This document shows positions 32,376 to 41,426 of a DNA stretch of 64,000 nt, piece after piece. The notes under the pieces are model-generated. The model was given only the letters and a program-made list of their open reading frames with translations. It did no database searches and was not told the origin of the DNA. Both the position numbers and the translations under genes were made by a program. The stretch is taken from positions 4,349,501 through 4,413,500 of the forward strand of contig NZ_CP035501.1 in the NCBI RefSeq assembly GCF_004135585.1. Reading direction: 5' to 3'. This DNA comes from Sphingosinicella sp. BN140058. GTDB taxonomy: Bacteria > Pseudomonadota > Alphaproteobacteria > Sphingomonadales > Sphingomonadaceae. Every line of letters starts with the position of its first letter. The stretch's first letter is position 1.

Positions 32376-34511
32376 TTGAATCGCTTCCTGTTTTCGGCCG
32401 CGTCGCTGGTTCTGCTCGCGGCATCGGCGCCGCCGGCGCAGCCCCCAGTGGCCGCGCAAGCTGCGGCCGAAGATCCCTTCCTCTGGCTGGAGGAGATCGA
32501 GGGAGACCGTGCGCTCGCCCAGGTGAAGACGTGGAATGCGGCCACCGAAGATATGCTCACCAAGGACCCCAAGTTCGACGCCTATCGCAGCCGCGCGCGG
32601 GCGATCCTGGACGACGAGCAGCAGATTGCGACGCCCGATCAGGTGGTGGGGGATCGCGTCCTGAACCTTTGGCGCGACGCGAACAATCCTCGCGGTCTGT
32701 GGCGAGTGTCGCCGCTTCCGGCTTACCGCGCCGGCACCCCGCAATGGCGAACGGTGATCGACGTCGATGCGCTCGGCAAGGCCGAGGGCAAGAGCTGGGT
32801 GTGGCACGGTGCCGATTGCCTTGCACCCGATTACCGCCGCTGCCTCGTGTCATTGAGCCCCGGCGGCACCGATGCCGACGTGGTGCGCGAGTTCGATCTC
32901 GAGAGCGGCCGCTTTGTCGACGGTGGCTTCACCTTGCCGGAAGCGAAGAGCAACATCGCTTGGGTCGATCGCGACACTCTGCTGGTCGTTACCGATTATG
33001 GGCCGGAGTCGCTGACCGCCTCCGGCTACGGACGCATCGCCAAGCTCTGGAAGCGCGGGACGCCGCTGAGCGCCGCGCGAACCGTCTATGAGGGCGAGAA
33101 GGGCGATGTGTCGGTGACACCCGTCGCGGTACAGGACGGTGTGCGTCGCTGGACGTTCGTCAATCGCGGCAAGACCTTCTGGACCAGCGAGCATCGCCTG
33201 CTGACCACGGCCGGAGCGCTGGTGCCGTTGCCCCTGCCGCAAGATGCCGATTTCCAGGACGTGATCGGCGGCCGACTGATTGCGAAGCTGCAGAGCCCGC
33301 TCGATGCAGGCGGCCGCCGTTTCCCCGAAGGCGCGCTGATCGCCTACGATCTCGAGCCGATCGCCGCGGGCCGCGGCGCTGTCCCGGAACTGGTGATGGC
33401 GCCTACCGCACGGCAGGCGATCGAGGAGGTCGCCGCAACCGACAACGTCCTGTGGGTGAAGGCGCTGGAGGACGTCTCCGGCAAATTGTTCGCTCTTCGC
33501 CGCGATCAAGCGGGACGTTGGACCGCGGCGCCGGCGGCACTGCCTGCGAACAGCACCATCCATCTGCTCTCGACCGCGGGCAAATCGGATCTCGCCTTCG
33601 CCACTGTGGAGGGGATGCTGACCCCGCCGGCACTTTACGCAATCGGCACCGATGGCACGCCTGCGCGCGTGCAGGCGCTCCCTGCCAAGTTCGATGCGAA
33701 GCAGTTCAGTGTCGAGCAGCGTTTCGCGACTTCCAGAGACGGTACCCGGATCCCCTATTTCCTGGTGCGCCGCAAAGGGACCAGAGGGGCAGTGCCGGCG
33801 CTGATCCATGCCTATGGCGGATTCCGGGCGGCGCAGACGCCGGGCTACCTCACCGGCCAGCCCTACCGGGCCGGACCGCTCGGCATGTTCTGGGTAGAGG
33901 AGGGCAACGCCTATGTGCTCGCCAACATCCGCGGCGGCGGCGAATATGGGCCTCAATGGCATCGTTCGGTGCTGCGCGAGAACCGGCAGAAGAGCTTCGA
34001 CGATCTCCACGCGGTCGCCGAAGACCTGATCCGCACCGGCGTCAGCGCCAAGGGAAGGATCGGTATTTCCGGCCGGTCCAACGGCGGGGTGCTGGTCGGT
34101 GCCGCCCTGACCCAGCGGCCTGATCTCTATTCGGCGGTGATCTCGGGTTCGCCGCTCCATGACATGAAGCGTTATTCGCACCTGCTCGCCGGTGCCTCGT
34201 GGGTCGGCGAATATGGCGATCCCGACAAGCCGGAGGACTGGGCCTTCCTGTCGGCCTACTCGCCTTATCAGAACCTGAAGCCGGGCGTGAAATATCCGGC
34301 GGTGTTCTTCTACAGCTCGACGAAGGACGACCGGGTTCATCCCGGCCATGCCCGCAAGATGGCGGCGCGGCTCGGCGAATATGGCAACCGTTTCTACTTC
34401 CACGAATATCTCGAAGGCGGGCATTCGGTCGGTGCCGATCATGCGGAGGACGCCAAGCGTGCCGCCCTGCTGATGGCCTATCTGAAACGCGAGCTTGGAG
34501 CGGCGAAATGA
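32376..34511 (+). CDS. prolyl oligopeptidase family serine peptidase (exported)
   Basis: A 711-residue S9A-type peptidase with a signal peptide (LVLLAASAPPAQ region). An N-terminal beta-propeller (~30-440) is followed by an alpha/beta-hydrolase domain with the catalytic Ser in ISGRSNGG (about S568), Asp in KDDRVHPGH (about 651) and His in GGHSVG (about 682). LIHAYGGFRA and the DLHAVAEDLI segment are family marks. The enzyme would cut short peptides after Pro or similar residues in the periplasm. The start is a TTG with GGGAG upstream. Its last codons overlap nadC (ATGA), an odd pairing with no metabolic link I can see. Confidence 0.92.
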   Translation: MNRFLFSAASLVLLAASAPPAQPPVAAQAAAEDPFLWLEEIEGDRALAQVKTWNAATEDMLTKDPKFDAYRSRARAILDDEQQIATPDQVVGDRVLNLWRDANNPRGLWRVSPLPAYRAGTPQWRTVIDVDALGKAEGKSWVWHGADCLAPDYRRCLVSLSPGGTDADVVREFDLESGRFVDGGFTLPEAKSNIAWVDRDTLLVVTDYGPESLTASGYGRIAKLWKRGTPLSAARTVYEGEKGDVSVTPVAVQDGVRRWTFVNRGKTFWTSEHRLLTTAGALVPLPLPQDADFQDVIGGRLIAKLQSPLDAGGRRFPEGALIAYDLEPIAAGRGAVPELVMAPTARQAIEEVAATDNVLWVKALEDVSGKLFALRRDQAGRWTAAPAALPANSTIHLLSTAGKSDLAFATVEGMLTPPALYAIGTDGTPARVQALPAKFDAKQFSVEQRFATSRDGTRIPYFLVRRKGTRGAVPALIHAYGGFRAAQTPGYLTGQPYRAGPLGMFWVEEGNAYVLANIRGGGEYGPQWHRSVLRENRQKSFDDLHAVAEDLIRTGVSAKGRIGISGRSNGGVLVGAALTQRPDLYSAVISGSPLHDMKRYSHLLAGASWVGEYGDPDKPEDWAFLSAYSPYQNLKPGVKYPAVFFYSSTKDDRVHPGHARKMAARLGEYGNRFYFHEYLEGGHSVGADHAEDAKRAALLMAYLKRELGAAK

Positions 34512-35353
34512 CCTTCGTCCTCGACGGCTTCGATCTCGACGCCTTTGTCGCCGCCACCCTTGCCGAGGATCTCGGCCCCGGCGGAGACATCACGTCGGAG
34601 GCCGTAATCCCCGCCGATGCGCGCTTTCGCGGCGTCATGGACAGCCGCGATCCGATCGTCGTCGCAGGTCTGCCGATCGCGGAGGCCTTCTTCCGCGCCC
34701 TCGACCCGAACGTCGCGATCGAGCGGCTGGTGGAGGAGGGGGAGCGGGTGCCCGCCGGAACCGATCTGCTGAGGCTGACGGGCAGGGGGCGGGCGATGCT
34801 GACGGCCGAGCGATCGGCGCTGAACACGATCCAGCATCTCTCGGGCATTGCGACGCTGACCCGCGCCTATGTCGATGCGATCGCCGGCACCGGCGCCATC
34901 CTGCTCGACACCCGCAAGACCATTCCCGGGCTTCGGCGTCTCGAGAAATATGCAACGAAGGTCGGCGGCGCCGAGAATCACCGCATGGGGCTGTGGGACG
35001 CAGCGATGATCAAGGACAACCATGTTGCGGTCGCCGATGGAGTCGCGGAGGCGGTGCGACGCGCGGCGGCAGCCGGCATTGCCAGGATCATCGTAGAGGT
35101 CGATCGGATCGATCAGATCGCGCCGGCGCTTGCCGCCGGCGCAACCCATTTGCTGCTCGACAACATGGCGCCCGAGATCTTGCGCGAGGCGGTCGGCCTG
35201 GTGGCGGGGCGGGTGCCGACGGAAGCGAGCGGCGGCGTCACCCTCGACACGATCCGTGCCAAGGCGGAGACCGGCGTCACCTTTATCTCTGTCGGCCGGA
35301 TCACCCAGTCCGCCCCGGCAGCGGACATCGGACTGGATTTCGACACGCTTTGA
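34508..35353 (+). CDS. nadC: nicotinate-nucleotide pyrophosphorylase (carboxylating)
   Basis: A 281-residue quinolinate phosphoribosyltransferase, which converts quinolinate and PRPP to nicotinate mononucleotide. Blocks are LAEDLGPGGDITSEA near the N-terminus, LNTIQHLSGIATLTR, LLDTRKTIPGLRRLEKYATKVGG, HRMGLWDAAMIKDNH, LLLDNM and EASGGVTLDTI. ATGA overlaps the peptidase stop. With nadA in the same run it supplies NAD de novo. Confidence 0.95.
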   Translation: MTFVLDGFDLDAFVAATLAEDLGPGGDITSEAVIPADARFRGVMDSRDPIVVAGLPIAEAFFRALDPNVAIERLVEEGERVPAGTDLLRLTGRGRAMLTAERSALNTIQHLSGIATLTRAYVDAIAGTGAILLDTRKTIPGLRRLEKYATKVGGAENHRMGLWDAAMIKDNHVAVADGVAEAVRRAAAAGIARIIVEVDRIDQIAPALAAGATHLLLDNMAPEILREAVGLVAGRVPTEASGGVTLDTIRAKAETGVTFISVGRITQSAPAADIGLDFDTL

Positions 35354-35362
35354 CGGCGCAGG

Positions 35363-35794
35363 TCAGCGTCGATCGACGATTTCGCCCTCGATCACCCCTG
35401 TTTCGGGATGATGCTTGTCGAGCCAGCGCTTGACGATCCTGAGATTGCGCGAGTTCGATCGAAAGGCGAAGTCGAACAGATCGCCGACCAGCGGCACGGC
35501 ACCGACCAGGGCGTCGAAGCCGACATTGCTGCCCATCCGGACGAGATGCCATTTCGGCATGCCCAGGTTGCGGGCCTCCCAGACGATCCATGCGCCCATC
35601 GCCGTGGTGACGAGGTCCCCGACGACGGGCACCAGACCGACCACGGCATCGAGGCCGATCCGATAATTGGTGCCGGGGAGGACGAAGGCGCGCTCCAGCA
35701 ACAGCTCCATCGCCTCGACCCTTTTGCGCACGGAGGCCGCGTCGCGGCCGATCGGCAGCTGTGCAGCGAGGGTTTCGAACTGGTCCTGGCGCAT
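35363..35794 (-). CDS. DUF4112 domain membrane protein
   Basis: A 143-residue protein with two copies of a hydrophobic GL..VP.VGDL motif (IGLDAVVGLVPVVGDLVTTAMGAW and VGFDALVGAVPLVGDLFDFAF), the mark of DUF4112. This looks like an internal repeat that could form a membrane hairpin. A charged C-terminal tail follows (KRWLDKHHPET..IEGEIVDRR). Role unknown. GGAAGGAAG precedes the ATG. It starts 14 bases after the solute-binding lipoprotein gene and is likely in its operon. Confidence 0.82.
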   Translation of the reverse strand: MRQDQFETLAAQLPIGRDAASVRKRVEAMELLLERAFVLPGTNYRIGLDAVVGLVPVVGDLVTTAMGAWIVWEARNLGMPKWHLVRMGSNVGFDALVGAVPLVGDLFDFAFRSNSRNLRIVKRWLDKHHPETGVIEGEIVDRR

Positions 35795-35808
35795 CGATCT
35801 TCCTTCCG

Positions 35809-37269
35809 TCAGGGCTGATCGCGGATCAAATCGAGCGCATGGTGGCGCGCGAATGGATTGGCGCGAAAGCCGGTCAGTCGCGGCGACACGAGCGACCAGC
35901 GGATCGGTGACGCCAGCGGAATGAACGGCGCATCGTCGGCAAGGATCCGATCGGCAGCGGCAAGAAAGCTTCGCCGGCTTTCCGCGGTGGGGGCGAGGCG
36001 AGCGCCGGCCATCGCGCCATCGGCTTCGGAATCGCAGATTGGGCTCGCCGCACATTCGAAATGGCGAAGATACCAGCTGGCGAGGCCGACCGGCGCGACT
36101 TCGTCGATCAGGCGCAAATCGGCATCCTTCGTCTCGGCATCGACCCGCTCCGCGGCCACGCCGATGGCCGCCCAGTCGCGCCGCAGATGGGCGAACAGCA
36201 GGCGGTAACCAGGGCGATCCGGCAAGGCGACGCGGATCCGCAGCGGTCGCGGCAGGGCGGCGGCCGCGATCGTTCGCGCGGCCAGTGCCCGCCGCTCGCC
36301 CAGGGGCAGGGCTGTCCAGGCCGGTGCGGCCGGTGCCAGGCCTTCCACTCCGGCCGGCAGCATCGTCTCGCGGGGGGACAGACCCTGGATGGCGAGACCA
36401 CCGACGAGGGCCTGGCGATCGATCGCCATGCTCAACGCCTGCCGGACTTCGGCAGTCGAAAGCGGACCTTCGATCGAGACGACCTCGAGGCCGAACAGGC
36501 CGTTGGTCGGATCGAAGACGAGTGCATTGGAGGCGACGCCTGCCTGACGCGCAAGCGGAAGCTCGCCGAGCGTTCCGCCGAGGACGACATCGGCATCGCC
36601 GGCGACGAACCGGGTGATCGCCATCGCGGCGCGCGTGCCCGAGAGGATGATCGGCGTGTGCCGAACCGGGCCGCCGCCATCTTCCTCCTCGTCGTTGCGC
36701 GGCAGAGTGAGCAAGGTGCCGCCGTCGGGGCGCGGCGCGGCGACATAGGGGCCGGAGCCCTCGCGCTTGCGGAGCACCGCCATCTCCGGCTGTGCCAGCA
36801 ATTGCAGGAAGTTCGGGCGCGGCGATTTGAGGCTGATCTCGATGACCTCGTCCGTCATCGCCTCGATCTCGTCGATCGCGCCGAGAATCGGCTTCAGCGG
36901 ATTTTCGCTGCCGCGGGCACCGGCGGCGCGCAAGCGTGCGGCGACCTGCTCGGCAGTGATCCTGCTGCCATCATGCCATTGCAGCCGCGCCAAGCGAAAA
37001 GTGTAACGAAGGCCGTCATCCGAGACGATCCAGCGTTCGGCCAGGGCCGGCTCGATCTCGCCGGCAGCATCGAAACGCACCAGCCCCTGGGCGACGCTTT
37101 GCAGCAGGAAGGCGGAGGGCGCGTCGAGCGGCTCCGAATTGGGATCGAGCAGCCGCGGCGGGCCGCCGATGCCGACCGCCGAAAGCGGGCCGGTCTCCTC
37201 AGCCCGGCAGCCGGCCAAGGCCAGGATCACGGCCAATGCCGCGCTGCACGCTCTCCGGTCTACCCTCAT
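35809..37269 (-). CDS. ABC transporter substrate-binding lipoprotein, family 5
   Basis: A 486-residue lipoprotein with lipobox LAGC (RACSAALAVILALAGCRAE). It resembles dipeptide/nickel-type SBP family 5: GPPRLLDPNSEP..SAFLLQSVAQGLVRFDAAGEIEPALAERWIVSDDGLRYTFRLA, and VRQALSMAIDRQALVGGL. No permease or ATPase gene is adjacent, so it either works with a remote transporter or has another role. Some segments (a DDE/E-rich loop near 190) are unusual for the family. It ends just before DUF4112. Confidence 0.82.
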   Translation of the reverse strand: MRVDRRACSAALAVILALAGCRAEETGPLSAVGIGGPPRLLDPNSEPLDAPSAFLLQSVAQGLVRFDAAGEIEPALAERWIVSDDGLRYTFRLARLQWHDGSRITAEQVAARLRAAGARGSENPLKPILGAIDEIEAMTDEVIEISLKSPRPNFLQLLAQPEMAVLRKREGSGPYVAAPRPDGGTLLTLPRNDEEEDGGGPVRHTPIILSGTRAAMAITRFVAGDADVVLGGTLGELPLARQAGVASNALVFDPTNGLFGLEVVSIEGPLSTAEVRQALSMAIDRQALVGGLAIQGLSPRETMLPAGVEGLAPAAPAWTALPLGERRALAARTIAAAALPRPLRIRVALPDRPGYRLLFAHLRRDWAAIGVAAERVDAETKDADLRLIDEVAPVGLASWYLRHFECAASPICDSEADGAMAGARLAPTAESRRSFLAAADRILADDAPFIPLASPIRWSLVSPRLTGFRANPFARHHALDLIRDQP

Positions 37270-37422
37270 CGCCGGACCGATAGCGCAGCCTGCGCGCGAT
37301 TATTAGAGGCCTCGTGCACCCGGATCATGGCTAACATTTCATCAACCATGTCGCTTTATATCTCCTCCGTAACGACGGAACCGGACTCGGCCCGAGCCGC
37401 GGACCGCCGTGTGGGGGAAGAT

Positions 37423-38097
37423 ATGAGCACCAAGGCCAAACGTGCGCCGCGCGGCGCGGCAAATGCCGATGCGGTTGTCGTCACCGAGGAGGAACTGCGA
37501 CAGCGCCGACCGATCTCCGTCTACCGCGCGGCCAAGCTCGCGTCGGGGCGCGGGGAACATCTGTGCGTGGTGAAGAGCATCTCGTCGCGCGGCTTCGTTG
37601 CCGAGAGCCATGCGCGGGTCGCCCCGGGCGAGCGGGTTCGGATCGAGCTCGACGACCGGATGATTGCCGCGACGATTAACGCCTTGGAAGCCCGCGGCAT
37701 CGCCGCAGCCTTCGACGAAACGATCGACGTCCAGGCGTGGCTCGGCGCAGAAGGAACGCAGCACCGGCGGACGGCACCGCGCATCGCCATCGATGCGCGC
37801 GCTCGCCTTCAGATCGGCAGCCAGTTGCTGTTCGTTCGCGCCCGCGACATCTCGCAGGAGGGGCTTGGTGTCGAAACGCAGGACATGGTGATGGAAGGCG
37901 ACGAGCTGATCGTCGGGCTGCGCGGCTGGCACGGTCTGATCCCCGGCGCGATCACCCGCATCGATGGCGATTTCGCCGGGATCCACTTTCTTCAGCCGCT
38001 GAGCTTCCAGGCTCTGTCCGAATGGCTGGGCTCGTACGGCGGCAGCGCGTCGGCGGCAACCAGCGGCAGCGCTGCTTATGAGAGCGCGCGCCCCTGA
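37423..38097 (+). CDS. PilZ domain protein with a degenerate second domain
   Basis: A 224-residue protein. The C-terminal domain (~115-205) has the PilZ c-di-GMP signature: RTAPR (an RxxxR site) and D-IS-QEG (RARDISQEGLGV). The N-terminal part (~25-110) is PilZ-like (RRPISVYRAAKL...VVKSISSRGF) but lacks the Asp of the D.S..G motif, so it probably does not bind the ligand. It would act as a c-di-GMP receiver in the cytosol. The ATG at 37423 follows GGGGGAAG; an ATG at 37327 is a longer in-frame alternative. Confidence 0.82.
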   Translation: MSTKAKRAPRGAANADAVVVTEEELRQRRPISVYRAAKLASGRGEHLCVVKSISSRGFVAESHARVAPGERVRIELDDRMIAATINALEARGIAAAFDETIDVQAWLGAEGTQHRRTAPRIAIDARARLQIGSQLLFVRARDISQEGLGVETQDMVMEGDELIVGLRGWHGLIPGAITRIDGDFAGIHFLQPLSFQALSEWLGSYGGSASAATSGSAAYESARP

Positions 38098-38110
38098 TCT
38101 TAAGACGGTA

Positions 38111-38136
38111 GGAACGGATCGCCGCCGGCCGCGGTT
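38111..38136 (+). promoter_or_regulatory. near-consensus EcfG-type promoter
   Basis: GGAAC (38111-38115), 17 bases, then GGTT (38133-38136) in place of CGTT. Spacing is right for an EcfG site with one mismatch in the -10. It would start transcription near 38142, just before the first small gene at 38160. Confidence 0.4.
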
Positions 38137-38159
38137 GGGGCCGCACGGAGGACGATGCC

Positions 38160-38297
38160 ATGAACGATGAGACGCAGACGGAACCCGATCCCGACGATCA
38201 GACCGCCGTGCCGCAGCCCGACGCCGAACGCGAGGCGATGGAGCGCGCCCAGCGAGAGGCGGCCGAGGAAAGGAGCAGCGAACGTGGCTATCAATGA
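38160..38297 (+). CDS. small acidic hypothetical protein
   Basis: A 45-residue, highly charged protein (MNDETQTEPDPDDQ..., then EREAMERAQREAAEERSSERGYQ). It is rich in Glu, Asp, Gln and Arg and probably disordered or a short helix. GGAGGAC lies 8 bases before the ATG, a strong ribosome site. It overlaps the next gene's GTG by 14 bases in another frame. No family recognised. Confidence 0.5.
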   Translation: MNDETQTEPDPDDQTAVPQPDAEREAMERAQREAAEERSSERGYQ

Positions 38298-38505
38298 GCC
38301 CGCCGATCCGACGCGCGGCACCGGACCCGACAAGATCACGGAGAGCGTGTCGCCCGATCTGCAGGCGCCGCCGGGCGCACTCGCCAATGAGGGAAGCCGA
38401 TCGGGAACGCCCGATCCGGCACGCGGTGGCTGCCTGAAGTTCGGTTGGGGCTGCCTGCCGGTGCTGCTCGGAGTGATGTTGATCCCCGCCGGCCTGTTCT
38501 TCTGA
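38284..38505 (+). CDS. small C-terminally anchored hypothetical protein
   Basis: A 73-residue protein: a polar Pro/Gly/Asp-rich part (ADPTRGTGPDKITESVSPDLQAPPG), then a hydrophobic C-terminal segment FGWGCLPVLLGVMLIPAGLFF of about 20 residues. This suggests a tail-anchored membrane protein. The GTG start has AAAGGAG 9 bases upstream and overlaps the preceding small gene. No family recognised. The 202 bases after it before tRNA-Leu show nothing else. Confidence 0.55.
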   Translation: MAINEPADPTRGTGPDKITESVSPDLQAPPGALANEGSRSGTPDPARGGCLKFGWGCLPVLLGVMLIPAGLFF

Positions 38506-38707
38506 CGTTACGGCGGCTGGAGGCTGGGCCGTTAGTCCCTCTGTGCGAATGCGCCTGCCGGCACGGGACATACGGCCTCATATTGGTCTGCGGCGATCTT
38601 CAACAGCGGATTAGCCCCGGATTCGCGTCGGTGCTGCAGCGCGCCCATCGGGGCGAGGGCTTCCGCCGGCGGTGGCACCTGCCAGCAAACCAAGTGGGCG
38701 TCTGATC

Positions 38708-38794
38708 TGGTGCGGACGGCGGGACTCGAACCCGCACGCCCCGAAGGGCAGAAGATTTTAAGTCTCCGGCGTCTACCGGTTCCGCCACGCCCGC
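38708..38794 (-). tRNA. tRNA-Leu (anticodon TAA)
   Basis: An 87-nt minus-strand tRNA with a class II long variable arm. Acceptor GCGGGCG pairs with CGTCCGC. The D arm contains TGGCGGAACCGGTAGACGC. The loop CTTAAAA gives anticodon TAA (leucine). The variable arm TGCCCTTCGGGGCG forms the extra stem, the T arm has GGTTCGAGTCC, and CCA is encoded. Confidence 0.95.
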
Positions 38795-38880
38795 ACGGGC
38801 CCCCTGTGCCGCGCGGCGGCACGGAGAGGCAAGAGGTTTCGGACGAACAGGGGCCAACCGGCGAACCGCCGGCGCGCAGC

Positions 38881-39180
38881 TTACTCGGCGGCCTGGACGG
38901 CGCCCAGGTTCAAGCGCTCGCGCATTTCCTTGCCGGGCTTGAAATAGGGCACCCGCTTGGCGTCGACATCGACGGTGTCGCCGGTGCGCGGGTTGCGGCC
39001 CTTGCGGGCGTCGCGCTCGCGGGTCGAGAACGCACCGAAGCCGCGCAGTTCGACGCGGCCGCCATGTTGCAGCTGGTCGATCACGGCATCGAAGAACGCC
39101 GAAACCACACGCTCTATTTCCTTGCCCGTCAGATCGGGATGGTCGTCGCAGAGTTTCTGGACCAGCTCGGAACGGATCAC
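38881..39180 (-). CDS. ihfB: integration host factor beta subunit
   Basis: A 99-residue HU/IHF-family protein that bends DNA as the IHF heterodimer. It has SELVQKLCDDHPDLTGKEIERVVSAFFDAV, then the DNA arm with RVELRGFGAFSTRERDARKGRNPRTGDTVDVDAKRVPYFKPGKEMRERL. The GTG start at 39180 has GGGGGAAG upstream. It lies 278 bases after rpsA, the usual alphaproteobacterial neighbour order, with rpsA's terminator between. Confidence 0.92.
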   Translation of the reverse strand: MIRSELVQKLCDDHPDLTGKEIERVVSAFFDAVIDQLQHGGRVELRGFGAFSTRERDARKGRNPRTGDTVDVDAKRVPYFKPGKEMRERLNLGAVQAAE

Positions 39181-39365
39181 GGGCTTCCCCCAAATAAGTT
39201 TTACACGCGGTTGTCGTCGGGCGGCGTCGGGACCCCTTCCGGAACCGCTGATCGAAGTTAAACAGGAATTCTTTCGCAAACGCAATATCCGCAACCGCGT
39301 AAGCTCTCGAAAAGTCGCGCTTTCGCCCCCGACTGGCGCGATCGCCCAGATTCGGGTCGGGATAC

Positions 39366-39398
39366 AAAAAGGGCAGGCGGTCCGAGAACCACCTGCCC
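39366..39398 (-). terminator. rpsA terminator
   Basis: The stem GGGCAGGcGGT / ACCaCCTGCCC (39371-39398) is followed on the minus strand by five T (39366-39370). A second GC hairpin (GGATCGGGC/GCCCGATCC, 39421-39441) lies between it and the rpsA stop. Confidence 0.85.
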
Positions 39399-39457
39399 CA
39401 TTCGCTTCGGTGCCGGGCCGGGATCGGGCGGCGCCCGATCCGGAACCGGATGTGGCC

Positions 39458-41161
39458 TTAGCGGTCGCCCTTGAGCTTCAGCGCTTCGCCGAGGATGTCG
39501 CCGAGCGACGCACCCGAGTCGGACGAGCCGTACTGCGCAACCGCCTGCTTCTCTTCGTGCAGCTGAAGCGCCTTGATCGAGAAGTTCGGCTTCTTGGAAC
39601 GATCGAAGCCGATGACCAAGGCATCGAACTTCTGGCCGACCTGGAAACGCTCCGGACGCTGCTCGTCGCGGTCACGGCCGAGATCGGTGCGCTTGATGAA
39701 GCCGGTCGCACCGTCGTCGCCGACCTGGACCTCGAGGCCGCCGTCGCGGACTTCGAGAACGGTAACGGTGACGGTCTCGTTCTTGTTGACGCCGCCGGAC
39801 GCGCCGCCCTTGGCAACGCCGCCGCGCTCGAGCTGCTTCATGCCGAGGCTGATGCGCTCCTTCTCGACATCGACGTCGAGAACCACGGCGCGGACGGTCT
39901 CGCCCTTGCGGTGCAGGTTGAGCGCTTCCTCGCCGGTGACGCCCCAGGCAATGTCGGACATGTGGACCATGCCGTCGACGTCGCCGTCGAGGCCGATGAA
40001 CAGGCCGAACTCGGTGGCGTTCTTGACTTCACCCTCGACTTCGGTGCCGACCGGGTTCTGCTCGAAGAAGGCAGACCACGGATTGGCCTGGGCCTGCTTG
40101 AGGCCGAGGCTGATGCGGCGCTTGTCCTCGTCGACTTCGAGCACCGCGACGTCCACTTCCTGCGAGGTGGAGACGATCTTGCCCGGGTGGACGTTCTTCT
40201 TGGTCCAGCTCATTTCCGAAACGTGGACGAGGCCCTCGATGCCGGCTTCCAGCTCGACGAACGCACCATATTCGGTGATGTTGGTCACGCGGCCGCGGAA
40301 CACGCCGCCGACCGGGTACTTGGCGCCGGCGCCTTCCCAGGGATCCGCCTCGAGCTGCTTCATGCCCAGGCTGATGCGCTGGGTGTCGCGATTGATGCGG
40401 ATGATCTGGACGCGGACGGTGTCACCGATGTTGATGACTTCCGACGGATGGTTGACGCGCTTGTAGCTGATGTCGGTAACGTGGAGCAGGCCATCGATGC
40501 CGCCGAGGTCGACGAACGCACCGTAATCGGTGATGTTCTTGACCACGCCTTCGACCACCTGGCCCTCGGCGAGGGACTGGATGAGGCCGGAACGCTGCTC
40601 GGCGCGGGTCTCTTCCAGAATGGCGCGGCGCGACACGACGATGTTGCCGCGGCGGCGATCCATCTTGAGGATCTGGAAGGGCTGCGGGATGTCCATCAGC
40701 GGGGTGACGTCGCGGACCGGCCGGATGTCGACCTGGCTGCCCGGCAGGAAGGCCACGGCGCCGCCGAGATCGACGGTGAAGCCGCCCTTGACGCGGCCGA
40801 AGATGACGCCTTCGACGCGGTTGCCGGCGGTGAATTCGGTTTCGAGCTTGTCCCAGGCGGCTTCGCGGCGGGCGCGATCGCGGCTGAGCATGGCTTCGCC
40901 CTGGTGGTTCTCGACGCGGTCGACATAGACTTCGACCTTGTCGCCGACGTTGAGCTCGGCCTTCTGGCCGGGCGCGGCGAACTCGCGCAGGGGAACGCGG
41001 CCTTCGGACTTGAGGCCGACGTCGATCACCGCATGATCATTCTCGATCGCGGTGACGGTGCCGGTGACGACGCGGCCTTCGAAGCCTTCGTTCTCGCCGC
41101 CGAGCGTTTCGTTTAGGAGGGCCGCGAAATCGTCGCGGCTGGGCATTGCCGTAGTGGCCAT
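39458..41161 (-). CDS. rpsA: 30S ribosomal protein S1
   Basis: A 567-residue S1 protein with six S1/OB repeats: FEGRVVTGTVTAIENDHAVIDVG, VEGVIFGRVKGGFTVDLGG, VEGVVKNITDYGAFVDLGGIDGLLHVTDISYKR, FRGRVTNITEYGAFVELE, VEGEVKNATEFGLFIGLDG and the last near ETVTVTVLEVRDGGLEV. It helps mRNA bind the ribosome. GAAGGAAG precedes the ATG. A long leader (~230 nt from a candidate promoter near 41400) precedes it. An in-frame ATG at 41356 is not used, as it lacks such a site. Confidence 0.96.
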   Translation of the reverse strand: MATTAMPSRDDFAALLNETLGGENEGFEGRVVTGTVTAIENDHAVIDVGLKSEGRVPLREFAAPGQKAELNVGDKVEVYVDRVENHQGEAMLSRDRARREAAWDKLETEFTAGNRVEGVIFGRVKGGFTVDLGGAVAFLPGSQVDIRPVRDVTPLMDIPQPFQILKMDRRRGNIVVSRRAILEETRAEQRSGLIQSLAEGQVVEGVVKNITDYGAFVDLGGIDGLLHVTDISYKRVNHPSEVINIGDTVRVQIIRINRDTQRISLGMKQLEADPWEGAGAKYPVGGVFRGRVTNITEYGAFVELEAGIEGLVHVSEMSWTKKNVHPGKIVSTSQEVDVAVLEVDEDKRRISLGLKQAQANPWSAFFEQNPVGTEVEGEVKNATEFGLFIGLDGDVDGMVHMSDIAWGVTGEEALNLHRKGETVRAVVLDVDVEKERISLGMKQLERGGVAKGGASGGVNKNETVTVTVLEVRDGGLEVQVGDDGATGFIKRTDLGRDRDEQRPERFQVGQKFDALVIGFDRSKKPNFSIKALQLHEEKQAVAQYGSSDSGASLGDILGEALKLKGDR

Positions 41162-41397
41162 GTTTTCAGTCTTCCTTCGTGTTTGTTTTGCCGGCCGCCG
41201 GTTGTCTCCGACGGTCTTTTGACCCGACTGCCGCAACGACCCCATGCCGATGCGGCTGTCCTGGCGGGCGAAAAGGCGCTTGCGAAGCGGCGGGTGGATA
41301 AGCAAAAACAGCGCGATCAGGGCGGGCCTCTCGCCGCACCCCACGCGCTTATCCAAAACCGAGACTCCGCAGGCGCTTAGGCCCGCTGGACGGGGCG

Positions 41398-41426
41398 CAT
41401 ATAGAGGAGTGCCGGCAAAGGGGCAA
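41398..41426 (-). promoter_or_regulatory. possible promoter for rpsA
   Basis: Minus-strand TTGCCC and TATATG separated by 17 bases (plus-strand 41421-41426 and 41398-41403). It would start a transcript near 41391, leaving about 230 bases of leader. An inverted repeat GGATAAGC (41296-41303) / GCTTATCC (41347-41354) lies in that leader. The 41162-41548 gap has no gene. Confidence 0.35.

Noticed and set aside
38957..41116. A 719-codon frame opposite rpsA
   Set aside because: It is Asp/Ala-rich antisense of the S1 repeats, without a start signal or a family match.
41296..41354. TTATCCAC-like sequences as DnaA boxes and a replication origin
   Set aside because: Only one box is near consensus. 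There is no cluster, no AT-rich unwinding region and no dnaA or gidA gene nearby.
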